Below are positions 1 to 6,169 of a stretch of DNA of 10,418 nucleotides, piece by piece. A program made the position numbers and the translations under genes. The notes below the pieces were generated by a model that did not search any database, had not been told where the DNA came from, and saw only the letters and a list, made by a program, of their open reading frames with translations. Source of the stretch: Chloroflexota bacterium (GTDB lineage: Bacteria > Chloroflexota > Dehalococcoidia > SZUA-161); NCBI GenBank assembly GCA_030668425.1, contig DAOUTY010000044.1:1-10418 (forward strand). Direction: 5' to 3'. Position 1 is the stretch's first letter; each line of letters begins with the position of its first letter.

Positions 1-251
1 AGGTAAAGGACGATATTATGGGCGGCCGCTTCAACCTGGACGGAGCCCAGCCCATCCAACCCGATGGAGGCCTGAAGTGCTTTGGGCACCCGATTGCCGC
101 CTCAGGAATACGGATGATCTATGAAATGTATCTGCAGCTTCAAGGCAGAGCCGACAAGCGGCAGCTGAAGGACCCCAAGTACGGCCTTACCCACAACCTG
201 GGCGGCATCCCCTACAGGAGTGTAGCCAGCATCATTATCGTAGGGCTCTAA
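1..251 (+). CDS. Thiolase family protein (SCP-x type), C-terminal fragment cut by window edge
   Basis: Only the last 82 or so codons are visible; the reading frame is open to the left edge (first complete codon at base 3), so the ATG at 18 is an internal Met and not the start. The visible part is the C-terminal thiolase domain. It has the GHPIAASG block, whose His belongs to the thiolase active site, followed by a THNLGGIP block. In biosynthetic thiolases that second block carries the CxG Cys; here Asn stands in its place, as in SCP-x/SCP2-type thiolases. By hand alignment the fragment is about 72% identical (59/82) to the C-terminus of the complete thiolase at 1901-3079, so the two are paralogs on either side of the HMG-CoA-synthase-like gene. 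The likely role is CoA-dependent cleavage or formation of a 3-ketoacyl-CoA in the cytoplasm. Substrate is unknown, and the nucleophilic Cys lies outside the window. Confidence 0.9.
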   Translation, partial: VKDDIMGGRFNLDGAQPIQPDGGLKCFGHPIAASGIRMIYEMYLQLQGRADKRQLKDPKYGLTHNLGGIPYRSVASIIIVGL

Positions 252-254
252 AGG

Positions 255-283
255 CCAGCAGAACTCAGCGGAATTGCTGCTGG
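255..283 (+). terminator. Possible stem-loop after the first thiolase gene
   Basis: Perfect 7-bp inverted repeat CCAGCAG (255-261) and CTGCTGG (277-283) around a 15-base loop, starting 4 bases after the stop codon of the first thiolase. No run of T follows, so it is not a classic intrinsic terminator. It could be a weak terminator, an RNA-stabilising 3' hairpin or chance. The rest of the gap to 439 holds the promoter listed separately and nothing else I recognise. Confidence 0.3.
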
Positions 284-380
284 GTCGAATAGCTATGGCT
301 ATGCAATCCTGAAACCATCGCGCATAATGCTAAGCCTATCTAATATACCCTATGGTGCTAGCCTGCAGCAGCATCAAGGA

Positions 381-409
381 TTGTCGAGGAACGCTCAGGC
401 TGCTATAAT
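381..409 (+). promoter_or_regulatory. Putative sigma70-type promoter for the HMGCS-like/thiolase genes
   Basis: A TTGTCG box at 381-386 (4 of 6 matches to TTGACA) and a perfect TATAAT at 404-409 are separated by exactly 17 bp. This predicts a transcription start near 415-417 and a short leader of about 25 bases before the ATG at 440, with the Shine-Dalgarno inside it. The site lies in the 188-bp gap between the two genes. The -10 and spacing are strong for a housekeeping promoter; the -35 is moderate. No operator is evident around it. Confidence 0.55.
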
Positions 410-439
410 AATTACCGAAAGTTGCGAAAAGGAGGGCAA

Positions 440-1861
440 ATGGCAGGGATTGCATCGTATGGTGCTTACATACCACTACATCGGCTAAGCCGCCCCGACA
501 TCCAGAAGGCCTGGGATAGTATGATGCCCATACCCGGGGAGAAGGCCGTGGCCGGCCACGACGAAGATAGCATAACGATGGCCGTCGCAGCCGCAAGGGA
601 CTGCTTGACAGGTATCGATCGCCAGAAGGTTGACCGCGTATACTTCGCTTCGACCACGTCCCCATACAAAGAGAAACAGGCAGCCTCGGTGGTCGCGGGC
701 GCGCTCGGCCTGAGCAAGAACACCCTCACTATGGACTTCAGCGGCTCGTTGAGGTCAGGAACAAATGCTCTGAGGGCAGCCATGGACGCTGTTGAATCAG
801 GAGCTGCCGAGAATGTTCTAATCGCATGCGCTGAAACCCGGATAGGGGCCCCAAACGGTGACAAGGAGATGTCCTTCGGCGACGGGGCAGCTGCGCTCCT
901 GGTAGCGAAAAACGGCCCGGTCAACATTGAAGGCAGCGTTTCCGTTTTCCAGGAATTTCACGATCAGTGGCGCTCAGACAAGGACACCTACGTCCGCTCC
1001 TGGGAGGAGCGCTTCGCTCGGGAGGCCGGATATACGCGTATCGTACCGCCAACGGTTGCTGCGGCTCTACAGAAATTCAACCTCAGCCCGAGCGACATCG
1101 CCAAAGCCGCCATCTACGCTCCAGATCCCAGGCTGCTGGGCATGGCCGCGGGGAAGATGGGGTTCGACCCTATGGCACAGCTCCAGGACCCGATGTACAT
1201 GAGCGTAGGGAACACCGGGTGTGCCCTTTCCCTTATGATGCTGGTAGCGGCCCTGGAGGACGCGAAGGCAGGTGACAACCTCCTGTGCGCATCATACGGC
1301 GACGGGTGTGACGTTTTCGTATTGAAGGTAGCCGACGGCATCGACAAGATCAAGGACAGACGAGCTATTAAGCGCCATCTGGAACCAAAGATGATGATAC
1401 CCAACTACCTGAAGTACATGCAGTGGCGTGGACTGGTAGAAACTCAGGCACAACCACGCCCTCCCATCAACCACATATCGGTCCCGGCGCTGTGGCGGGA
1501 TATGGATTGGGGGCTTTCTCTGCACGGAGTTAAGTGCAAGAACTGCGGAACGCCCCAGTACCCCAGGCAGCGGGTATGCGTTATCTGCCAGGCGACGGAT
1601 AATTTTGAGCCTTACAGCTTTGCCGATAAGAAGGCCACGATCAGCTCTTTCTCTCACGACAACCTGGCGGCCAGCATCGACCCACCCACGACAATAGCGG
1701 CCGTTGACTTCGAGGAAGGGGGAAGGATCGTATGCAACATGGTCGACCGTGATCCCAAAGAAGTGAAAACCGGCATGCCAGTGGAGATGGTCTTCAGGAA
1801 GGTTCACTATTTTGAGGGCATTCACAACTATTGGTGGAAGTGTACACCGATAAGATGCTAG
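440..1861 (+). CDS. HMG-CoA-synthase-like (thiolase superfamily) protein fused to a C-terminal DUF35 zinc-ribbon/OB domain
   Basis: The 473-residue protein starts at the ATG at 440, which has a strong AAGGAGGG Shine-Dalgarno at 429-436; an in-frame TTG at 422 overlaps no such site and was not used. Residues about 1-300 match the HMG-CoA synthase/KAS III fold, with GDGAAALLVA (147-156) and SVGNTG (255-260) blocks. Residues about 355-470 are a DUF35-type unit: a rubredoxin-like zinc ribbon with C366, C369, C380 and C383, then an OB fold. Where active HMG-CoA synthases have the catalytic Cys (ACYGGT-like block), this protein reads SGSLRSGT, placing Leu104. The His position (HxP) is Tyr226 and the Glu position appears to be Thr72. 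In archaea, separate HMGCS, thiolase and DUF35 proteins form one complex; here two parts are fused and a thiolase follows 39 bp downstream. I infer a non-catalytic or atypical partner of that thiolase that helps bind acyl-CoA. The fold call is firm; the role is not. Confidence 0.85.
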   Translation: MAGIASYGAYIPLHRLSRPDIQKAWDSMMPIPGEKAVAGHDEDSITMAVAAARDCLTGIDRQKVDRVYFASTTSPYKEKQAASVVAGALGLSKNTLTMDFSGSLRSGTNALRAAMDAVESGAAENVLIACAETRIGAPNGDKEMSFGDGAAALLVAKNGPVNIEGSVSVFQEFHDQWRSDKDTYVRSWEERFAREAGYTRIVPPTVAAALQKFNLSPSDIAKAAIYAPDPRLLGMAAGKMGFDPMAQLQDPMYMSVGNTGCALSLMMLVAALEDAKAGDNLLCASYGDGCDVFVLKVADGIDKIKDRRAIKRHLEPKMMIPNYLKYMQWRGLVETQAQPRPPINHISVPALWRDMDWGLSLHGVKCKNCGTPQYPRQRVCVICQATDNFEPYSFADKKATISSFSHDNLAASIDPPTTIAAVDFEEGGRIVCNMVDRDPKEVKTGMPVEMVFRKVHYFEGIHNYWWKCTPIRC

Positions 1862-1900
1862 GGTTGAATTATCCAGAATAGCTAGACTTAAGGAGGGCAA

Positions 1901-3079
1901 ATGGGGAATATCAAAGGAATTAGAGATAAAGTCGCTATCATAGGAATGGGCTGCACCAAGTTCGGTGAGCATTGGGACAAGCACCAGAATGACCTGATCT
2001 TTGAAGCCACAAAGGAGGCTATCGAAGACGCCAAGATAGACCCCAAAGATATAGAGGCAGCCTGGGCAGGAACATGGGTATCGGGCTTCGACGGTCGCTG
2101 CCTGGCCGATCCTCTAAAACTGCAATATATCCCTGTCACAAGGGTAGAAAACGCTTGTGCATCAGGGTCGGATGCCTTTAGAAACGCCTGCTACGCGGTG
2201 GCCTCCGGTGCCTATGACATATGTCTGGCCGTCGGCTTCGAAAAGCTGAAGGATTCGGGATGGAGCGGACTCCCCGACCAACAGAGCGTCCCGAGCAACA
2301 GGTACCCCGATCGAACTGCTCCCGGGATGTTTGCTTTAATGGCGACCACGTATTTCTCTAAGTACGGCTTGAGTCCCGAAGAGGGCAAGAGGATGATAGG
2401 CATGGTTTCAGTGAAGAGCCATCACAACGGCACACTGAACCCCAAGGCACACCTGAGGAGAGAGGTAACCATAGAGCAGGTGATGAACGCGCCGATAATA
2501 GCCTGGCCGCTGGGACTCTTTGACTGCTGCGGTGTAAGCGACGGCGCAGCAGCGGCCATCGTGGTTCCCGCCGACAAGGCCAAGGACTACAGGCCCGATC
2601 CTGTCTATGTCAAGGCGCTGCAGATCTCCGTGTGCCCCAGTGAGGGCGAGCAAAGAGCTGACTACGATTTCACTCAGGTCAAGGCGACTGTTCGCGCAGG
2701 TGAAGCAGCCTATGCTGAGGCAGGAGTAACCAACCCGCGCGAGGAGATAAGCATGGCCGAGCTTCACGATTGCTTCAGTATCACGGAGGCCGTCACCTGT
2801 GAGGACCTCCAGTTCAGCCCCAGAGGGAAGGTCAAGGAGGATATCGAGTCAGGGTTCTTCGATCTGACCGGAGGGTTGCCGGTACAGCCCGATGGCGGCT
2901 TGAAATCCTTCGGCCATCCGATTGGCGCCAGCGGCGTGAGGATGCTGTATGAAATGTACCTGCAGCTCCAGGGTAGAGCCGACCAGCGCCAGCTAAAGGA
3001 CCCCAAGCTGGGACTGACACATAACCTGGGCGGCATCCCCATCAGCAACACCGTCAGTGTGCTCATCATCGGCCTTTAG
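1901..3079 (+). CDS. Thiolase family protein (SCP-x type acetyl-CoA C-acyltransferase)
   Basis: A complete 392-residue thiolase, the usual length. The ATG at 1901 follows AAGGAGGG at 1890-1897. Active-site elements are in place: the nucleophile C86 in VENACASGS, H289 in ELHDCFS, and H339 in GHPIGASG. The C-terminal THNLGGIP block has Asn375 where classical thiolases carry a Cys, typical of the SCP-x/SCP2 branch. It should catalyse reversible CoA-dependent cleavage of a 3-ketoacyl-CoA in the cytoplasm, but the chain type cannot be read from sequence. It lies 39 bp after the HMGCS-like/DUF35 fusion gene and is probably cotranscribed and physically associated with that product. The thiolase/DUF35 pairing resembles BbsAB of anaerobic toluene degradation and the archaeal acetoacetyl-CoA thiolase/HMGCS complex. 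A paralog ends at 251. Function as a thiolase is confident; pathway is unknown. Confidence 0.92.
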   Translation: MGNIKGIRDKVAIIGMGCTKFGEHWDKHQNDLIFEATKEAIEDAKIDPKDIEAAWAGTWVSGFDGRCLADPLKLQYIPVTRVENACASGSDAFRNACYAVASGAYDICLAVGFEKLKDSGWSGLPDQQSVPSNRYPDRTAPGMFALMATTYFSKYGLSPEEGKRMIGMVSVKSHHNGTLNPKAHLRREVTIEQVMNAPIIAWPLGLFDCCGVSDGAAAAIVVPADKAKDYRPDPVYVKALQISVCPSEGEQRADYDFTQVKATVRAGEAAYAEAGVTNPREEISMAELHDCFSITEAVTCEDLQFSPRGKVKEDIESGFFDLTGGLPVQPDGGLKSFGHPIGASGVRMLYEMYLQLQGRADQRQLKDPKLGLTHNLGGIPISNTVSVLIIGL

Positions 3080-3104
3080 GTAGAAGGCGTCAGGAGATTC
3101 TGAG

Positions 3105-3139
3105 GAAGCCTGCTCAGCGGAAACCATTGAACAGGCTTC
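3105..3139. repeat. 8-bp inverted repeat between thiolase and sensor kinase genes
   Basis: GAAGCCTG at 3105-3112 and its perfect complement CAGGCTTC at 3132-3139 surround a 19-base loop. It sits in the 98-bp gap after the thiolase stop and before the kinase start. There is no T tract, so it may be a weak terminator hairpin, an operator for a dimeric regulator, or chance. I see no convincing promoter in this gap, so the kinase gene could be read through from upstream. Confidence 0.4.
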
Positions 3140-3177
3140 ATGTACGCTTATCGCACTCAGTCATAAAGGAAAAAGGG

Positions 3178-4491
3178 ATGGCATCAACCAACGAAAGGGA
3201 TATACAGCCAACCAGTGCTGCGGATAGCTCCGGGGCAAAGACGCAAGACTCCGAAAGCAGTCCTGAGAAGCTCTATGGCGAGCTTCTGGCCCTGAGCCGG
3301 GTGTCAGCTGCAGTCAGTGGATTGCGTGATCTCGACGCTACCCTTGAAGTTGCCCTGGATACGATGTTAGAGACAATGGACGGGAGTATCGGAGGAATCC
3401 TGCTCATAGACGAGCAAACCCAAACGCTCACCTACCGGGTGTATCGCGGCCTGTCCGACAAATTTGCTGAGGAGATGACTCTCAAGCTGGGTGAAGGAAT
3501 CGCAGGCAGGGTAGCTCAAACTGGCAAGTCTGTGCTGGTCGAGGACCTCTCCACCGATCCGCGTGCTGCCTGGCATGATCTGATCAGCACAGAGGGTCTC
3601 AAGGCGTTCATCAGTGTCCCTCTCCGGGCCAAAGACACTGTACTGGGCGTGTTGAACGTTGCCAGTCGCTCGCCGCGCCATTTCACCAAAGACGACATGC
3701 ATCTGCTGCACGCGATAGGCGATCAGGTGGGAGTTGCTATTGAGCAGGCAGAGCTATACGACCAGTTAAGAAAGGAACGGGAAAACTACCGATGGCTTGC
3801 CCGTCACATGTTGATAGCTCAGGAAGAGGAGCGAGGCAGGGTTGCCCGGGAACTGCATGATGAAACCAGCCAGTCACTGACCGGTCTTTCACTTAACATG
3901 CAAGCACTCATGGAAATCGCTAACGCCTCCGACTTCGGCGATGCTGCGTTCAAAGCCAAGCTTGAGAAGGCTCATAATATCACTCTTCAGCTCGGTTCGG
4001 AGATAAGCAAAATAATGAAGTCTCTCAGGCCAATTGCCCTGGATAGCCTCGGACTGGGTCCCGCCATCCGCCAATTCGCCGAGAGCCGCCTTCAGCCAGC
4101 GGGGATCAACGTATCGGCAACGTATGAAGGTATGGAGGAACGCTTCCCTTCAGAAGTTGAATTCGGGCTTTACCGCATCGCCCAGGGGGCAATCGCTAAC
4201 ATAGCATGGCACTCCCAGGCCAAGAATGCAGTAATAAGTGTGCGGCGTACCTCAGCCGAGCTCATAATGCAAATTGAAGATGATGGCAACGGGTTTGATG
4301 CGTCAAGGCCAATTGAGGTGGACGAAAGCGGCCGCGGGCGAGGACTGTTCAGCATGAAAGAAAGGGCGAGCCTTCTCGGTGGTACTTGCGATATCCATTC
4401 ACAACCTGGGAAGGGGACCAAGATTACGGTAAAAGTGCCAGTGTATTGGAGCAAAGCGGATGCGAGAGATAAAGGTACTGATAGTAGATGA
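3178..4491 (+). CDS. Cytoplasmic GAF-domain sensor histidine kinase, NarX/DesK-type (HisKA_3)
   Basis: I place the start at ATG 3178 (437 residues), preceded by AAAGGA at 3165-3170. An in-frame TTG at 3127 would add 17 residues but has no good ribosome site. Domains: a low-complexity Ser/Thr-rich N-terminus (1-30), a GAF domain (about 40-192) ending in a coiled linker (192-215), a HisKA_3 dimerisation domain (about 215-285) and a HATPase domain (about 325-424). H227 in ELHDETSQ is the phosphoacceptor, and D228 to Q232 match the DxxxQ phosphatase motif of this kinase family. The ATP lid region has DDGNGFD (368-374) and GRGRGLFSMKERA (385-397). There are no membrane segments, so it senses a cytoplasmic signal, probably a small ligand or redox cue at GAF; no haem or FeS motif is evident. 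In the N box (QGAIAN) the usual Glu is Gly337, which may weaken ATP hydrolysis or kinase activity. The gene overlaps the response regulator by 32 bases, so the two are a cognate pair. Confidence 0.92.
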   Translation: MASTNERDIQPTSAADSSGAKTQDSESSPEKLYGELLALSRVSAAVSGLRDLDATLEVALDTMLETMDGSIGGILLIDEQTQTLTYRVYRGLSDKFAEEMTLKLGEGIAGRVAQTGKSVLVEDLSTDPRAAWHDLISTEGLKAFISVPLRAKDTVLGVLNVASRSPRHFTKDDMHLLHAIGDQVGVAIEQAELYDQLRKERENYRWLARHMLIAQEEERGRVARELHDETSQSLTGLSLNMQALMEIANASDFGDAAFKAKLEKAHNITLQLGSEISKIMKSLRPIALDSLGLGPAIRQFAESRLQPAGINVSATYEGMEERFPSEVEFGLYRIAQGAIANIAWHSQAKNAVISVRRTSAELIMQIEDDGNGFDASRPIEVDESGRGRGLFSMKERASLLGGTCDIHSQPGKGTKITVKVPVYWSKADARDKGTDSR

Positions 4492-5113
4492 TCACGCCAT
4501 TGTTAGAGATGGCATTTGCAGCCTGTTGGCGCTGGCTGGAGACATAGAGGTAGTAGGCGAGGCAGCCAATGGTATGGAAGGGCTGGAGAAGGTGGGCGAA
4601 CTACTGCCGGATGTCGTACTGATGGATATGGCCATGCCCGTAATGGGTGGTTTGGAAGCCATACGCCGTATACGTAAGGAATTTGCGGGGATTAAAATCC
4701 TGGCTCTTACCCAGTATGATGACAAAGAACATGTTTTCCCCGCCATCCAGGCCGGAGCCACCGGATTCGTTAGCAAGACAGCAGCGTCTTCAGAGCTTGC
4801 TCACGGGATCAGGGCTGTATCTGCCGGGGAATCTTACTTGTCTCCTTCCATAGCCAGGCTGTTCGTTGAAGACTACCAGAGTGTGGCACTAACGGAAGCT
4901 AATAACGATCCGTATGAGCAACTCACCGATAGGGAGCGGGAAATGCTCAAACTAGTTGTGGAAGGGTATAAGACACGACAGATAGCGGAGCTTCTGAATA
5001 TCACTCCAAAAACGGTTGAGGGGCACAAGACAAATCTCATGAAGAAGCTGGGTATCCATAGCAATCTGGACCTGGTTAAGTATGCCCTGCGGCGGGGAAT
5101 CATAAGCGTATAA
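4460..5113 (+). CDS. NarL/FixJ-family response regulator (REC + LuxR-type HTH)
   Basis: A 217-residue protein of standard NarL layout. The receiver (about 3-120) has the acidic pair D10/D11, phosphoacceptor D56 in VLMDMAMP, T84 and K106. The LuxR-type helix-turn-helix (about 153-215) includes LTDREREMLKLV and the recognition-helix region ITPKTVEGHKTNLMKKLGI. The ATG at 4460 lies inside the 3' end of the kinase gene, with GGAG at 4448-4451, giving a 32-base overlap and likely translational coupling. It should be phosphorylated by the preceding kinase and bind DNA as a dimer. Plausible targets are the neighbouring thiolase and oxidoreductase genes, though no target is proven here. Its receiver is a little over 50% identical by hand count to the second receiver of the protein at 5286-6095. 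Confidence 0.94.
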   Translation: MREIKVLIVDDHAIVRDGICSLLALAGDIEVVGEAANGMEGLEKVGELLPDVVLMDMAMPVMGGLEAIRRIRKEFAGIKILALTQYDDKEHVFPAIQAGATGFVSKTAASSELAHGIRAVSAGESYLSPSIARLFVEDYQSVALTEANNDPYEQLTDREREMLKLVVEGYKTRQIAELLNITPKTVEGHKTNLMKKLGIHSNLDLVKYALRRGIISV

Positions 5114-5164
5114 ACTCTGCCCTAGCGTGATTATTCTCGCGATTTCGTCTCTACAATGGCAAAG

Positions 5165-5215
5165 CAAGGGTTATTTCCACTGATTCAAGGGTTGATCCTC
5201 CCATATTCAAGGGTA
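5165..5215 (+). promoter_or_regulatory. Three CAAGGGT direct repeats, candidate operator
   Basis: CAAGGGTT at 5165-5172, CAAGGGTT at 5186-5193 and CAAGGGTA at 5208-5215 start 21 and 22 bp apart, about two turns of DNA. The last two copies share the longer core ATTCAAGGGT (5183-5192 and 5205-5214). They lie in the 172-bp non-coding gap upstream of the double-receiver gene. Helical phasing suggests a protein bound on one face of the DNA, and the adjacent NarL-type regulator is the obvious candidate. No clear -10/-35 pair was found nearby. Confidence 0.4.
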
Positions 5216-5285
5216 AACTCCTATTCACGTACAGAGGCGGGCGCTTTATCATACGAAAACTAAAGTGGTTAGTGGGAGGAGAGTC

Positions 5286-6095
5286 ATGGAAGAGAAGCGA
5301 GAGGAGAAGAGAAAGATCCTAATCGTAGATGACGAACCTGCTTTTGCCTCAGCTTTGCAAGGCGCTCTGGAGAGTGAGACATGTGAGGTTGCTACCGCCG
5401 CCACCAAGGCAGAGGCACAGCAGGCACTCAAGACGATAGACCCTGCCCTGGTGATTCTGGGTACACTGAGCCCCCGTGGGGAAGCATTCTCGCTGCATCA
5501 ATGGTTGAGGGAGAATCCCAATACCAAGGATTTGCCGATCATAGTCATGGATGCACCTCCTGAAAAGCAACTCGTCAAAGGTTGGAGGAGGGACGAGGCG
5601 GCGTTGATGGACGCCGAGGACTATGTATCCAAGCCAATTGAGCCGGGCTCGCTAGCCACCAGAGCGCAGTCGATTCTGGATAGGGCAACCAAGCGCATAA
5701 AAGTGCTTATAGTGGATGACCATGAGGTAGTCAGGGACGGCATTAAATCTGTACTAGAGCTGCAAGCTGACATCGAGGTGATAGGTCAAGCTGAGAATGG
5801 GAAAGAGGCGCTGGAAAGAGTAGGTGAGCTCTCCCCTGATATCGTGATAATGGACATAATGATGCCTGAGATGAACGGGCTAGAAGCGACCAAGCAGATA
5901 TATCAACAATACCCTAAAACCAGAGTTGTGATGTTATCTCAGTACGACGACGAGGAGAATATCCTCGCTGCTGAGAAGCTAGGAGCTCATGGATTCATCC
6001 CTAAGCGAGCTGCCAGCTCCCAGTTGGTGAATGCCATAAGGGCTGTACATTACGTAGGGAAGCGTCTGCAAAGGCCTGCTCCAGCTTCGGACTGA
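5286..6095 (+). CDS. Tandem receiver-domain protein (degenerate REC + intact REC), no output domain
   Basis: The start is ATG 5286, preceded by GGGAGGAG at 5274-5281; an in-frame GTG at 5265 lacks spacing to any ribosome site. The product is 269 residues: a charged N-terminus, REC1 (about 10-132) and REC2 (about 137-257), with only a short tail after. REC1 keeps the acidic pair D15/D16 and K116 but has Gly59 in ILGTLSP where the phosphoacceptor Asp belongs, so it is a pseudo-receiver. REC2 looks functional, with D144/D145, D190 in VIMDIMMP, S218 and K240, and resembles the NarL-type receiver of the preceding gene. With no HTH or enzymatic domain, it probably acts by protein-protein contact, as a phosphate sink, an adaptor, or a competitor for the kinase. 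It lies between the two-component pair and the oxidoreductase operon, with a 172-bp gap before it and 74 bp after. Confidence 0.88.
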   Translation: MEEKREEKRKILIVDDEPAFASALQGALESETCEVATAATKAEAQQALKTIDPALVILGTLSPRGEAFSLHQWLRENPNTKDLPIIVMDAPPEKQLVKGWRRDEAALMDAEDYVSKPIEPGSLATRAQSILDRATKRIKVLIVDDHEVVRDGIKSVLELQADIEVIGQAENGKEALERVGELSPDIVIMDIMMPEMNGLEATKQIYQQYPKTRVVMLSQYDDEENILAAEKLGAHGFIPKRAASSQLVNAIRAVHYVGKRLQRPAPASD

Positions 6096-6169
6096 GCCCA
6101 AATGCTACCTACATATTACCATGTCGGATAATTCAGATATCTAGTTCTTAGCTTTCAGGGAGGCTATTA

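Noticed and set aside
466..927. 153-codon open frame on the minus strand
   Set aside because: Antisense to the HMGCS-like N-terminal domain, no family features and no ribosome site of note.
1292..1984. 230-codon open frame on the minus strand
   Set aside because: It lies antisense over the 3' part of the HMGCS-like/DUF35 gene, whose domains and ribosome site are clear; the antisense product shows no recognisable motif.
3127..3154. Promoter-like TTGAAC with a TATCGC box 16 bp later before the kinase gene
   Set aside because: The -10 matches only about half of consensus and the -35 overlaps the arm of the inverted repeat; not strong enough to list.
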